DNA of 64,000 nucleotides, taken from Methylobacterium thuringiense. Lineage in GTDB: Bacteria > Pseudomonadota > Alphaproteobacteria > Rhizobiales > Beijerinckiaceae. Shown one piece after another: positions 1-7,092 of this stretch. A program made the position numbers and the translations under genes. The DNA lies in NCBI RefSeq assembly GCF_022179645.1, contig NZ_BPRA01000011.1:1-64000 (forward strand), read 5' to 3'. The notes beneath the pieces are model-generated. The model made no database searches and was not told where the DNA came from. It was given only the letters and a program-made list of their open reading frames with translations. How positions within the stretch are numbered: the first letter of the stretch is position 1; every line of letters begins with the position of its first letter.

Positions 1-978
1 GCCGGTGGCGATGCCGATCTGGTCGATCGCCGTCTCGATGCCCTCGCGCATGTAGGACTCGAAGTCCTTGTCGCGGTGGCGCTCGTCGGGATTGACCCAG
101 GAGATCACGAAGACCGTCAGCCCCTGGGAGACCATCCAGCCGATCAGGCTCTTCGTCGGATTGAGGTCGAGGATGTAGAACTTGTTGATCCAGGGCGGCA
201 CGATCAGGAACGGGCGCTTGAGCACCGTCTCGGTCTTCGGCGCGTACTGGAGCAGCTCCATCAGGTCGTTGCGGTAGACGACCTCGCCCGGCGTCACTGC
301 GACATCCACACCGAAGGTGAACGCGGTCACGTCGGTCTGGCGCACGCGCAACTCGCCGCCGCCGGCCTCGATGTCCTCGGCCAGCATCTTGAGGCCGCGC
401 ACGAGGTTCTCGCCGTTCTCCGCCAGCGTGTGCCGCAGGAGCTCGGGGTTGGTCATCACGAAGTTCGAGGGCGAGTAGGCCGCCAGGATCTGGCGCAGGT
501 AGAATTCGGCCTTGTGGCGGGTGCGCGCGTCGATACCCTCGGCGTTCTCGACGAGGCCTTCGGCCCAGCGCGCCGTGATGAGATAGCTCTGCTTGATGAA
601 GTCGAAGACCGGGTTCGTCGTCCATTCCGGGTCGGCGAAGCGCTTGTCCTTCGGATCGGTGGCGATGGCGGGCGCCGGGGCCTCGCCCTGCATCCGGCTC
701 CAGGTCGAACCCCACAGGGCCATGAAGGCCTCGGAGAGCTGGGCCTGCGCCGCCATCGCCCGCTGCGGATCGCTCATCCAGGTCTCGGCGACCTTGCCCA
801 GCGTGCGGGTGATGTCGCCCATCTCGTCGGAGGGGTTGGCGTTGCCGCGCCCGTTCGCCTTGCCCTCCAGCGGCGCGAGATAGCTCGCCGACATGCGCCC
901 GAACCCCTCGGCCAGGGCCGCGGCGTTGCGGGAGATCGCTTCCAGATCCGGTTGGACCGGCTTCGGAACGTCCGACAC
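1..978 (-). CDS. phaC: Class I poly(3-hydroxyalkanoate) synthase, N-terminal part (cut by window edge)
   Basis: Polymerises 3-hydroxyacyl-CoA into polyhydroxybutyrate on cytoplasmic granules. The first 326 codons are present. The rest, including the catalytic Cys of the lipase-like box, lies beyond the left edge. The reverse strand shows the family signature FVISWVNPDE around residues 285-300, followed by the region leading to DQIGIATG, as in class I PhaC (about 600 aa in total). The start is GTG at 978, preceded by AGGGAGG at a suitable distance; there is no better in-frame ATG. It is divergent from the lipoprotein gene at 1113. The bdhA and scoAB genes further along belong to the same PHB/ketone-body metabolism but are not linked in an operon. 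Confidence 0.93.
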   Translation of the reverse strand, partial: MSDVPKPVQPDLEAISRNAAALAEGFGRMSASYLAPLEGKANGRGNANPSDEMGDITRTLGKVAETWMSDPQRAMAAQAQLSEAFMALWGSTWSRMQGEAPAPAIATDPKDKRFADPEWTTNPVFDFIKQSYLITARWAEGLVENAEGIDARTRHKAEFYLRQILAAYSPSNFVMTNPELLRHTLAENGENLVRGLKMLAEDIEAGGGELRVRQTDVTAFTFGVDVAVTPGEVVYRNDLMELLQYAPKTETVLKRPFLIVPPWINKFYILDLNPTKSLIGWMVSQGLTVFVISWVNPDERHRDKDFESYMREGIETAIDQIGIATG

Positions 979-1112
979 GCGTTTGATCCTCCCTGATCGG
1001 CTCTCTCCCGCCTCTTGGACGACCAAGCGGCGGTGGGCCTCGTTTCGGACAAATTAGCGCTTCACCCGAACATGTCGCCAGTCCGCCGGACAATGTCCAG
1101 ATCGCGCAGCCC

Positions 1113-1472
1113 ATGCTTTCGCCCAGACTCTTCGGACTTCTCGCCCTGAGCCTGCCTATCCTGGGCGCGGCGGGCTGCTCCGGCGACGTGAATCCGATGA
1201 AGGAGGCCTTCGTCGGCGCCGGATACGGGCCGAAGAAGGTCGACGCGCCGGACTTCGTCGAGACCTCCCGCCGCACCGACCGGACCTACATGCCGGTCGG
1301 CCAGGACGAGCCGAAACGCGCGATCCGCGCCCGCTCCTCCGAGGCCCAGAAGAGCCTCGAAGCGGATCTCGAGGGCGCACGCACCCGCAACGAGGCGCGC
1401 GGCAGGACGGCGGAGGGCGCGGCCAAGGGCATCGCCAAGGGACTCAAGCCGGCCGAGCTTCCACCCGAGTAG
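1113..1472 (+). CDS. Small putative lipoprotein, function unknown
   Basis: A 119-aa protein with a hydrophobic signal (residues 5-20) ending in a lipobox-like AAGC, with Cys22 as the probable lipidated residue. The mature part is charged, rich in Arg/Glu/Ala, has no recognisable domain and looks largely unstructured or helical, with many Glu-Ala-Lys/Arg stretches near the C-terminus. It stands alone between phaC (divergent) and the aminotransferase gene downstream. The -3 lipobox residue is Ala rather than Leu, so lipidation is likely but not certain. I do not recognise a function. Confidence 0.7.
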   Translation: MLSPRLFGLLALSLPILGAAGCSGDVNPMKEAFVGAGYGPKKVDAPDFVETSRRTDRTYMPVGQDEPKRAIRARSSEAQKSLEADLEGARTRNEARGRTAEGAAKGIAKGLKPAELPPE

Positions 1473-1633
1473 CGCCGCGGCACCCGCGCCACACGCGACA
1501 TTCGAAAAGCGGTGGTTGCAGGCTTTCGGAGTCGGCGTGGGCGAACGTCGATGGTATGAGACGCGATTCACCGCCGCTCGCGAAAGGCGGGCTCCCGCTG
1601 GGAGGCCCGCGCGCCCCGGACGCCAAGAACGCC

Positions 1634-2854
1634 ATGACCGATTTTCACCGCATCAAGCGCCTGCCCCCTTACGTCTTCGAGCAGGTCAACCGGATCAAGG
1701 CGCAGGCCCGCGCCAACGGCGCCGACATCATCGATCTCGGCATGGGCAACCCCGACCTCGACGCCCCCAAGCACGTCATCGCCAAGCTCTGCGAGACGGC
1801 CGGTCGCCCGCGCACCGACCGCTACTCGGCCTCCAAGGGCATTGCCGGGCTTCGGCGGGCCCAGGCCGGCTACTACCAGCGCCGCTTCGGCGTGAGCCTG
1901 AACCCCGATACGCAGGTCGTGGCGACGCTCGGCTCCAAGGAGGGCTTCGCCAACATGGCGCAGGCGATCACCGCGCCGGGCGACGTGGTGATCGTGCCGA
2001 ACCCGAGCTACCCGATCCACGCCTTCGGCTTCCTGATGGCCGGCGGCGTCGTCCGCTCCGTTCCCGCCGAGCCGACGCCCGCGATGTTCCCGATCCTGGA
2101 ACGCGCGATGCTGCATTCGATCCCGAAGCCCGTGGCGCTCGTGGTCTGCTACCCGTCGAACCCGACGGCCTATGTCGCGACCCTCGATTTCTACACGGAG
2201 CTCGTCGCCTTCGCGAAGAAGCACGAAATCATCCTGCTCTCCGACCTCGCCTATGCCGAGGTCTATTTCGACGACAAGGCACCCCCGCCCTCGGTGCTGC
2301 AGGTGCCCGGCGCCATCGACGTGACGGTGGAGTTCACCTCGCTCTCGAAGACCTATTCGATGGCCGGCTGGCGCATGGGCTTCGCGGTGGGCAACGAGCG
2401 CCTGCTCGCGGCGCTGACGCGGGTGAAGTCCTACCTCGATTACGGCGCCTTCACGCCGATCCAGGTCGCGGCCACCGCCGCACTGAACGGCCCGGACGAC
2501 TGCATCAAGGAGATGCGTGCGATCTACAAGAAGCGCCGCGACGCGCTGGTCGAGTCCTTCGGCAAGGCCGGCTGGGTGATCCCGCCGCCCCAGGCCTCGA
2601 TGTTTGCCTGGGTGCCGATCCCGGAGAAGTACAAGCCGCTGGGCAGCCTCGAATTCTCGAAGCTCCTGCTGGAGAAGTCGGACGTCGCGGTCGCTCCCGG
2701 CATCGGCTTCGGCGAGCACGGCGACGACTACGTCCGCATCGCGCTGGTCGAGAACGAGCAACGCATCCGCCAGGCCGCCCGCAACGTCCGACGCTTCTTC
2801 GATACCGCGGACAAGACGCTGCACAACGTGGTGCCGCTGCAGAAGGCGGTGTGA
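1634..2854 (+). CDS. alaC: PLP-dependent class I/II aminotransferase, AlaC-type
   Basis: Fold-type I aminotransferase of 406 aa, most like the AlaC/LL-diaminopimelate aminotransferase-like group, expected to interconvert pyruvate/glutamate and alanine/2-oxoglutarate. The PLP lysine is Lys239 in SLSKTYSMAGWR. The N-terminal MTDFHRIKRLPPYVF and LGMGNPDLDAP are typical of this group. The open frame extends upstream to 1556, but ATG 1634 matches the family start. It is followed by a large palindromic repeat (2866-3057), so it is probably the last gene of its unit. The substrate is assigned by family resemblance and could also be another 2-oxo acid. Confidence 0.88.
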   Translation: MTDFHRIKRLPPYVFEQVNRIKAQARANGADIIDLGMGNPDLDAPKHVIAKLCETAGRPRTDRYSASKGIAGLRRAQAGYYQRRFGVSLNPDTQVVATLGSKEGFANMAQAITAPGDVVIVPNPSYPIHAFGFLMAGGVVRSVPAEPTPAMFPILERAMLHSIPKPVALVVCYPSNPTAYVATLDFYTELVAFAKKHEIILLSDLAYAEVYFDDKAPPPSVLQVPGAIDVTVEFTSLSKTYSMAGWRMGFAVGNERLLAALTRVKSYLDYGAFTPIQVAATAALNGPDDCIKEMRAIYKKRRDALVESFGKAGWVIPPPQASMFAWVPIPEKYKPLGSLEFSKLLLEKSDVAVAPGIGFGEHGDDYVRIALVENEQRIRQAARNVRRFFDTADKTLHNVVPLQKAV

Positions 2855-2865
2855 GCTAGCGCCCG

Positions 2866-3057
2866 CCCTCTCCCCGCACGCGGGGAGAGGGCCACGGACC
2901 CCTTGTCGGGTCCGTGGCAAGCGGAGGCGAAGCCGAAGCGAAGGTGAGGGGGCGACTCCGGAAGAGGTTTATCCGGCACCGCCCCCTCACCTTCGGCTGC
3001 CGCCTCGCCGTGCCCCGGCAAGGGGCACGGCCCTCTCCCCGCAAGCGGGGCGAGGGG
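2866..3057. repeat. Intergenic palindromic repeat, family B
   Basis: A long imperfect inverted repeat of about 190 bp. Hairpins of the form CCCTCTCCCCGCA/GGGGAGAGGG sit at both ends, followed inward by a GGTCCGTGG-type arm and a CGAAGGTGAGGGGGCG / CGCCCCCTCACCTTCGG arm, around an AT-richer centre near 2957-2978. No coding sense in any frame. It lies between convergent alaC and the AI-2E permease gene. A related element occurs at 52738-52867, where it overlaps a coding region. Confidence 0.85.
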
Positions 3058-3122
3058 ATGCAAGCAACCCGAACAGACAATCTTGAGAGTAGGTCTTGCT
3101 GAGAGCGGGTCTCGGCGGAGGC

Positions 3123-4286
3123 TCACGCCCCCGCCTCCTCCCCCAGCGTCTCTTCGATGTAGAGCTGCGCCAGCAGCACCTTGATCACCGCCATCAGCGG
3201 CAGGGCCAGGGCGATACCCCACAGGCCGAACAGCACGCCGAGCAGGAGCTGCCCCGCAAAGATCGTGGCGGGGGGGATGTCGAGGGCGCGCTTCTGGATG
3301 AACGGCGTGAGGCCGTAGCTCTCCAGGGTCTGCACCGCGAGATAGACGCCAAGCGCCCCGAGCAGCGCATTGACGCCCGAGGCGAGGCTGGCGAGCAGGA
3401 TGACCACGCCGGCCAGGAGCGGGCCGACGGTGGGGATGAAGGCGAGCAGCCCCGCCTGCAAGCCGAGGATCAGCGAGCCGCCGATGCCGAGGAAGGCGAG
3501 ACCGCCCCAGGTGCAGAGGAAGATTACCGCCATGGTGATGAGCTGGCCGAACAGCCAGTGCCGCAGCGTCTCGCCCATGCCGTCGAGCACCTGGCCGCCG
3601 CGCTCGCGCCGGTGCGGCGGCAGGAAGCGCACCACGCCGTTGCGGTAGCTGCCGGGATCGGCCGCCACCGAGACACCGAGGAAGACGATCACCAGGCCGT
3701 TGCCCAGCGCGTTGAACAGTTCGAGCAGGACGGTCGCCGCCGGGCCGAGCACGCTGCCGGCATCCGACAGCAGCGAGCCGGGGCTCTTCAGCGCGCCTGA
3801 GGCGAAGCCGCTGAGGCCGCCCTTCGGCTCGTCGTCGCCTTTCGGCTTCGGCTGCCCGGCCTCACCGGTCCCCTGCAGGGCTTCGAGCTTGTCGAGGCTG
3901 ACGCCGTGATCCTTGAGCCAGTCGCGGATGGTGCCCGACTGGTTCTGGATGGTCTGGCCGAGCTCGCGCCCCTGCTGCGCGATGGTGGCGCCGCCGACTG
4001 CGCTCATGCCGACGAGGAAACCGGCAACGGCGAGGCTCGCGATCAGCAGGCGCAGGGCGCGCGGGATCGGCAGGACGTATTTGAGGCCGCGGGTGAGCCC
4101 GTCGAGGAAAACGCCGAGAAGGACGCCGGCGAAGATCAGCAGCAGCGTCGCCGAGGCGAGCCAGCACAGCGCGAGCAGCGCCACGAAGGCCACGACCGCG
4201 ATGCCCGAGCCGACCAGCGGGCGTGCGCCGCGCCAGGGGCCGACAGGGCCGTCAGCCGTCTTCACGCCGGATTCCTGGATCCCCAT
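3123..4286 (-). CDS. AI-2E family (PerM-like) inner-membrane transporter
   Basis: A 387-aa integral membrane protein of the AI-2E exporter/PerM family (UPF0118). Two hydrophobic helices near residues 25-60, another around 75-95, a soluble stretch with Gly/Lys/Glu-rich sequence (about 120-180), then a run of hydrophobic segments to the C-terminus. The C-terminal part has the family-typical GLAFLGIGGSLILGLQAGL and FIPTVGPLLAG pattern. Members export small molecules or ions, and the substrate cannot be read from the sequence. It is convergent with alaC and ends just after the repeat. ATG 4286 was used. Confidence 0.88.
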   Translation of the reverse strand: MGIQESGVKTADGPVGPWRGARPLVGSGIAVVAFVALLALCWLASATLLLIFAGVLLGVFLDGLTRGLKYVLPIPRALRLLIASLAVAGFLVGMSAVGGATIAQQGRELGQTIQNQSGTIRDWLKDHGVSLDKLEALQGTGEAGQPKPKGDDEPKGGLSGFASGALKSPGSLLSDAGSVLGPAATVLLELFNALGNGLVIVFLGVSVAADPGSYRNGVVRFLPPHRRERGGQVLDGMGETLRHWLFGQLITMAVIFLCTWGGLAFLGIGGSLILGLQAGLLAFIPTVGPLLAGVVILLASLASGVNALLGALGVYLAVQTLESYGLTPFIQKRALDIPPATIFAGQLLLGVLFGLWGIALALPLMAVIKVLLAQLYIEETLGEEAGA

Positions 4287-4355
4287 GGGCCTGCATACGC
4301 CTTCCGCCGGTCACGCCGGCGCGGGCGGCATGGACGCAAATCGGGCGCGCGTCCA

Positions 4356-4829
4356 TCATCCCTCCGACGCCGGCTGCGACCATCCCTCCGCAGCCTTGGC
4401 ATCGTGCTCTGTCGCCTCGACCCAGCCGCCGGTGGTGCCGTCGGCGAGGTGCTCGCGCTTCCAGAAGGGCGCGCGCGCCTTGAGGTAGTCCATCAGGAAG
4501 CTCGCCGCCGCGAAGGCCGCCGTGCGATGCGCCGAGGCGGTGACGACGAGCACGATGCCTTCGCCCGGCCGGATCAGGCCGTGGCGGTGGATCACGCGGA
4601 CGGCCTGGATCGGCCAGCGCCCCTCGGCCTCTTCGACCACGCGCTCGATCTCGGCCTCGGCCATGCCGGGATAGTGCTCGAGTTCGAGCGCCCGGAGCCG
4701 GCCGTTCTCGTCGCGACAGAGGCCCGTGAAGCTCACCACGGCCCCGGCGCGGCCGTTCGTCGAGGACTCGATCGCCGCGAGTTCGGTGGCGACGTCGAAG
4801 GGATCCGGCCGGATGCTGACGCGGCTCAT
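4356..4829 (-). CDS. moaE: Molybdopterin synthase catalytic subunit MoaE
   Basis: Large subunit of molybdopterin synthase, 157 aa, which with MoaD converts cyclic pyranopterin monophosphate to molybdopterin in the cytoplasm. Family motifs: VVSFTGLCRD, LELEHYPGMAE, the HRHGLIRPGE stretch, and the catalytic-region FMDYLKARAPFWKRE with Lys124. The frame opens 14 codons earlier at 4871, but MSRVSIRPDPFD is the expected start. No moaD lies next to it in this window; the neighbouring permease gene on the same strand starts 70 bp downstream of its stop. Confidence 0.93.
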   Translation of the reverse strand: MSRVSIRPDPFDVATELAAIESSTNGRAGAVVSFTGLCRDENGRLRALELEHYPGMAEAEIERVVEEAEGRWPIQAVRVIHRHGLIRPGEGIVLVVTASAHRTAAFAAASFLMDYLKARAPFWKREHLADGTTGGWVEATEHDAKAAEGWSQPASEG

Positions 4830-4937
4830 GCTGTCCTCGAAACGCGGCTGCGGGATACCGCTCCCGTGCATGCGCCTATATGTCTGCGCTCGGTCTGCAG
4901 TGCCATGCGCCCGGACCCAGACTCAAGGACGCTTCTC

Positions 4938-5960
4938 GTGACGCCCGACCTGATCCTCCCCTACGACGGCGTGCTGCCGACCTTTTCCGCCCGGCCGGTC
5001 TGGTGCGGCACGGGCAGTACGGTGATCGGCACGGCGGCGATCGGCGCGCAGGCCTGGCTCGGCGACGACAGCGTGATCCGCGCCGACGGCCAGACCGTCA
5101 CCGTCGGCGACCGCTTCTGGCTCGGCACCCGCTCCACGGTCCACATCGCCACCGACACCCTGGCGACGGTCGTCGGCGACCGGGTAACGGTGGGCCGCAA
5201 CGCCGTGGTCCATGCCTGCACGGTGGGCTCGGACGTGGTGATCGAGGACGACGTGATCGTGCTCGACGGGTCGGTGGTCGGAGACGGCGTGCTGATCGAG
5301 GCGGGGGCCACGGTGTTTCCGCGCTCGACGCTCGAGGCCGGCCACGTCTATGCCGGCAGCCCGGCCAAGCGCCAGCGCCCGATCACACGCGAGGAGATCG
5401 CCGAGCGCGCCGAGCGCCTGCGCGAAGCGGCGGCCACGTCGCCCGCGCCGACCGTGGGCGATGCGCCGGAGACGGAGGAGACGGTGTTCGTCGCCCGCAC
5501 CGCGCGGCTCTCGGGCCGGATCCTGCTCGGAGCCGGATCGAGCGTGCTGTTTTCCTGCGCCCTCGAAGCCGAGGTCGGGCCAATCGTGGTCGGGGCCGAC
5601 ACCAACATCCAGGACAACACGGTGATCCGCACCCGCGGCGAGGGCGTGGTGATCGGGCGCGACACCACCATCGCCCACAACGTGCGCATGGCCGATTGCC
5701 GCATCGGTGCCCGCAGCCTCGTCGGCATCGGCTGCGTGATCGCGCCGGGCACGGTCGTCGCCGACGACGTCCTGCTCGCGGGCGGCGCCACCACCGATCC
5801 GGGCCAACTCCTCGACAGCGGCCACCTCTGGGGCGGCCGCCCCGCCCGCATCCTCGCCCCACTCGACGCGGGCAAGCGCACGATGATGGCGAAGATCGTC
5901 GAGGGGTATTGCGCGCACGGGCGCGAGTATCGGCAGCTGCAGGCGGGCGAGGTGGTGTAA
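4938..5960 (+). CDS. Tandem hexapeptide-repeat (gamma-carbonic anhydrase-like) protein
   Basis: A 340-aa protein built of two left-handed beta-helix units of gamma-carbonic anhydrase type, about residues 1-150 and 180-340, joined by a charged linker (ITREEIAERAERLREAA). The usual family length is one unit of 170-200 aa. The zinc-ligand histidines are only partly retained: the first unit has VVHAC but Arg where the family has the second His (VGRNAV), and the second has IAHNVRMADC. Enzymatic activity is therefore doubtful. GTG 4938 is favoured by AAGGA upstream; ATG 4905 in the same frame adds 11 residues. It is divergent from moaE. Confidence 0.8.
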   Translation: MTPDLILPYDGVLPTFSARPVWCGTGSTVIGTAAIGAQAWLGDDSVIRADGQTVTVGDRFWLGTRSTVHIATDTLATVVGDRVTVGRNAVVHACTVGSDVVIEDDVIVLDGSVVGDGVLIEAGATVFPRSTLEAGHVYAGSPAKRQRPITREEIAERAERLREAAATSPAPTVGDAPETEETVFVARTARLSGRILLGAGSSVLFSCALEAEVGPIVVGADTNIQDNTVIRTRGEGVVIGRDTTIAHNVRMADCRIGARSLVGIGCVIAPGTVVADDVLLAGGATTDPGQLLDSGHLWGGRPARILAPLDAGKRTMMAKIVEGYCAHGREYRQLQAGEVV

Positions 5961-5972
5961 CCCCACTTACCG

Positions 5973-6100
5973 GCCCTCATGCTGAGGAGCCGCAGCGTAG
6001 CGGAGGCCTCAAAGCACCCCTGCCCCTATCCGTGCATCGCTTCGCCATTGGATCGGCGTTCAGGGGTCCTTCGAGCCTGCTGCGCAGCATCTCGGGATGA
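5973..6100. repeat. Intergenic palindromic repeat, family C
   Basis: An imperfect palindrome with left arm CCCTCATGCTGAGGAGC and right arm ending GCTGCGCAGCATCTCGGGATGA, plus a CCTTCGAG / GGCCTCAAAG internal pair. It lies between two convergent genes and has no coding sense. The type resembles the CATGCTGAGGAG repeats common in alphaproteobacterial genomes. Confidence 0.75.
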
Positions 6101-6135
6101 AGAGGGGAGTGGTTGCCGGAGGCTGGCTTCCTCCC

Positions 6136-6756
6136 TCACATCGGTCCCGTAACATCCCCCAAAAACCGCCCCACCAGCATCCGCGCCAGCACCCGCGGCG
6201 AGTCCGGCACCAGCACCGCGAGCTTGTTCGAGGTCGAGAGCGAGGCGATGCCGTGCAGGCCGGCCCAGAGGGTCGCGACGGCCTGCCGGCGTTCGGTCGC
6301 GTCGGGCAGGAGCTGCTGCAGCACCGTGTCGACGAGGCCGGTCGCCTGCGACAGGGCCTCGGCGTACCAATCGGGAAACGGTACGTCGGGGGCGGCGACA
6401 TGCTCGAACACGAGGCTCCAGACCCGCGGGTCCGCGGTGACGAAGACGAGGTATGCGTCCGCCAGCGCCAGCGCATTGTCTCGCGGTGGCTGTGCCGGAT
6501 CGATCGCACCTTCGAGCGTCGCGCAGAGGCGGCGGAAGGTGCGGGCGTTGACCCGCAGGATCACCTGATCGAGGTCGCCGACCGCGTTGTAGATCGAGTT
6601 CGGCGCGTAGCCGATCGCCGCCGCGAGCCGGCGCATCCCGAGCCCGCGAAAGCCCTCGTTGCGCACGAGGCTCTCGGCCGCCTGGGCGACCATCTCGATA
6701 AAGCCTTCGCGGTCGTGCTCGCCCCGCGGTCCCGCGGCCCGTTTGCCCTGTCCCAT
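6136..6756 (-). CDS. TetR/AcrR-family transcriptional regulator
   Basis: A 206-aa DNA-binding repressor. The N-terminal helix-turn-helix spans about residues 15-65 (GFRGLGMRRLAAAIGYAPNSIYNAVGD), with a helical ligand-binding C-terminal domain of the TetR_C_33 type (WSLVFEH, TLWAGLHGIASL). Start at ATG 6756 with GAGGAGA just upstream; an ATG 30 nt further up is less well placed. It is divergent from the lplT-plsC-aas fusion gene, and the 336-bp gap between them holds two 15-bp dyads, so it probably controls membrane phospholipid turnover and perhaps itself. The ligand is unknown; an acyl-CoA or fatty acid would fit the neighbour. Confidence 0.9.
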   Translation of the reverse strand: MGQGKRAAGPRGEHDREGFIEMVAQAAESLVRNEGFRGLGMRRLAAAIGYAPNSIYNAVGDLDQVILRVNARTFRRLCATLEGAIDPAQPPRDNALALADAYLVFVTADPRVWSLVFEHVAAPDVPFPDWYAEALSQATGLVDTVLQQLLPDATERRQAVATLWAGLHGIASLSTSNKLAVLVPDSPRVLARMLVGRFLGDVTGPM

Positions 6757-6933
6757 GCCGTCTCCTCGATGTTGGCGTGGCCGCATCGTCTTCACGCGAA
6801 TTGGCGGCCACTCCGCTCGAAAATGCGCTCGCAGCGTAGAAGAACCGCGCAACAACAGAACCTTAGGACCTGCCGGCGCATCCTGCGGAATGGCTGTCCG
6901 GCGTGCGGCGACGCACGCATCGGGCGGGATAGA

Positions 6934-6948
6934 TTGCACGACGTGCAA
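6934..6948. promoter_or_regulatory. Candidate TetR operator 1
   Basis: Perfect inverted repeat TTGCACG-A-CGTGCAA in the gap between the divergent tetR gene and the aas fusion gene. Size and position suit a TetR dimer site. Binding is inferred. Confidence 0.6.
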
Positions 6949-6955
6949 GATCAAG

Positions 6956-6983
6956 TTGCCGGCCGCGCCGAACCGCGTATTTT
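6956..6983 (+). promoter_or_regulatory. Candidate sigma70-type promoter of the aas fusion gene
   Basis: TTGCCG (6956-6961), a 16-bp spacer and TATTTT (6978-6983). It lies about 110 bp before the aas start, and its -10 end overlaps candidate operator 2, which would explain repression. Hexamers alone are weak evidence. Confidence 0.4.
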
Positions 6984-6996
6984 GAACAACGTGCAA
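6982..6996. promoter_or_regulatory. Candidate TetR operator 2
   Basis: TTGAACAACGTGCAA, the same 15-bp site as 6934-6948 with an intact right half (CGTGCAA) and two changes in the left half. Centre-to-centre distance is 48 bp. It overlaps the putative -10 element of the aas promoter. Confidence 0.55.
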
Positions 6997-7092
6997 ACTA
7001 TCTGACGGCCCGATCGCAGGGCGCGTCGGACAGGCTGGATTTGACGCCCAAGCTATCGCCGGGCAGTCATGGGCCAGCCGGGAGAGAGGTCC

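Noticed and set aside
3906..4937. Upstream extension of the gamma-carbonic-anhydrase-like frame to 684 aa
   Set aside because: It runs antisense through the AI-2E permease and moaE genes; the conserved domain begins near 4938.
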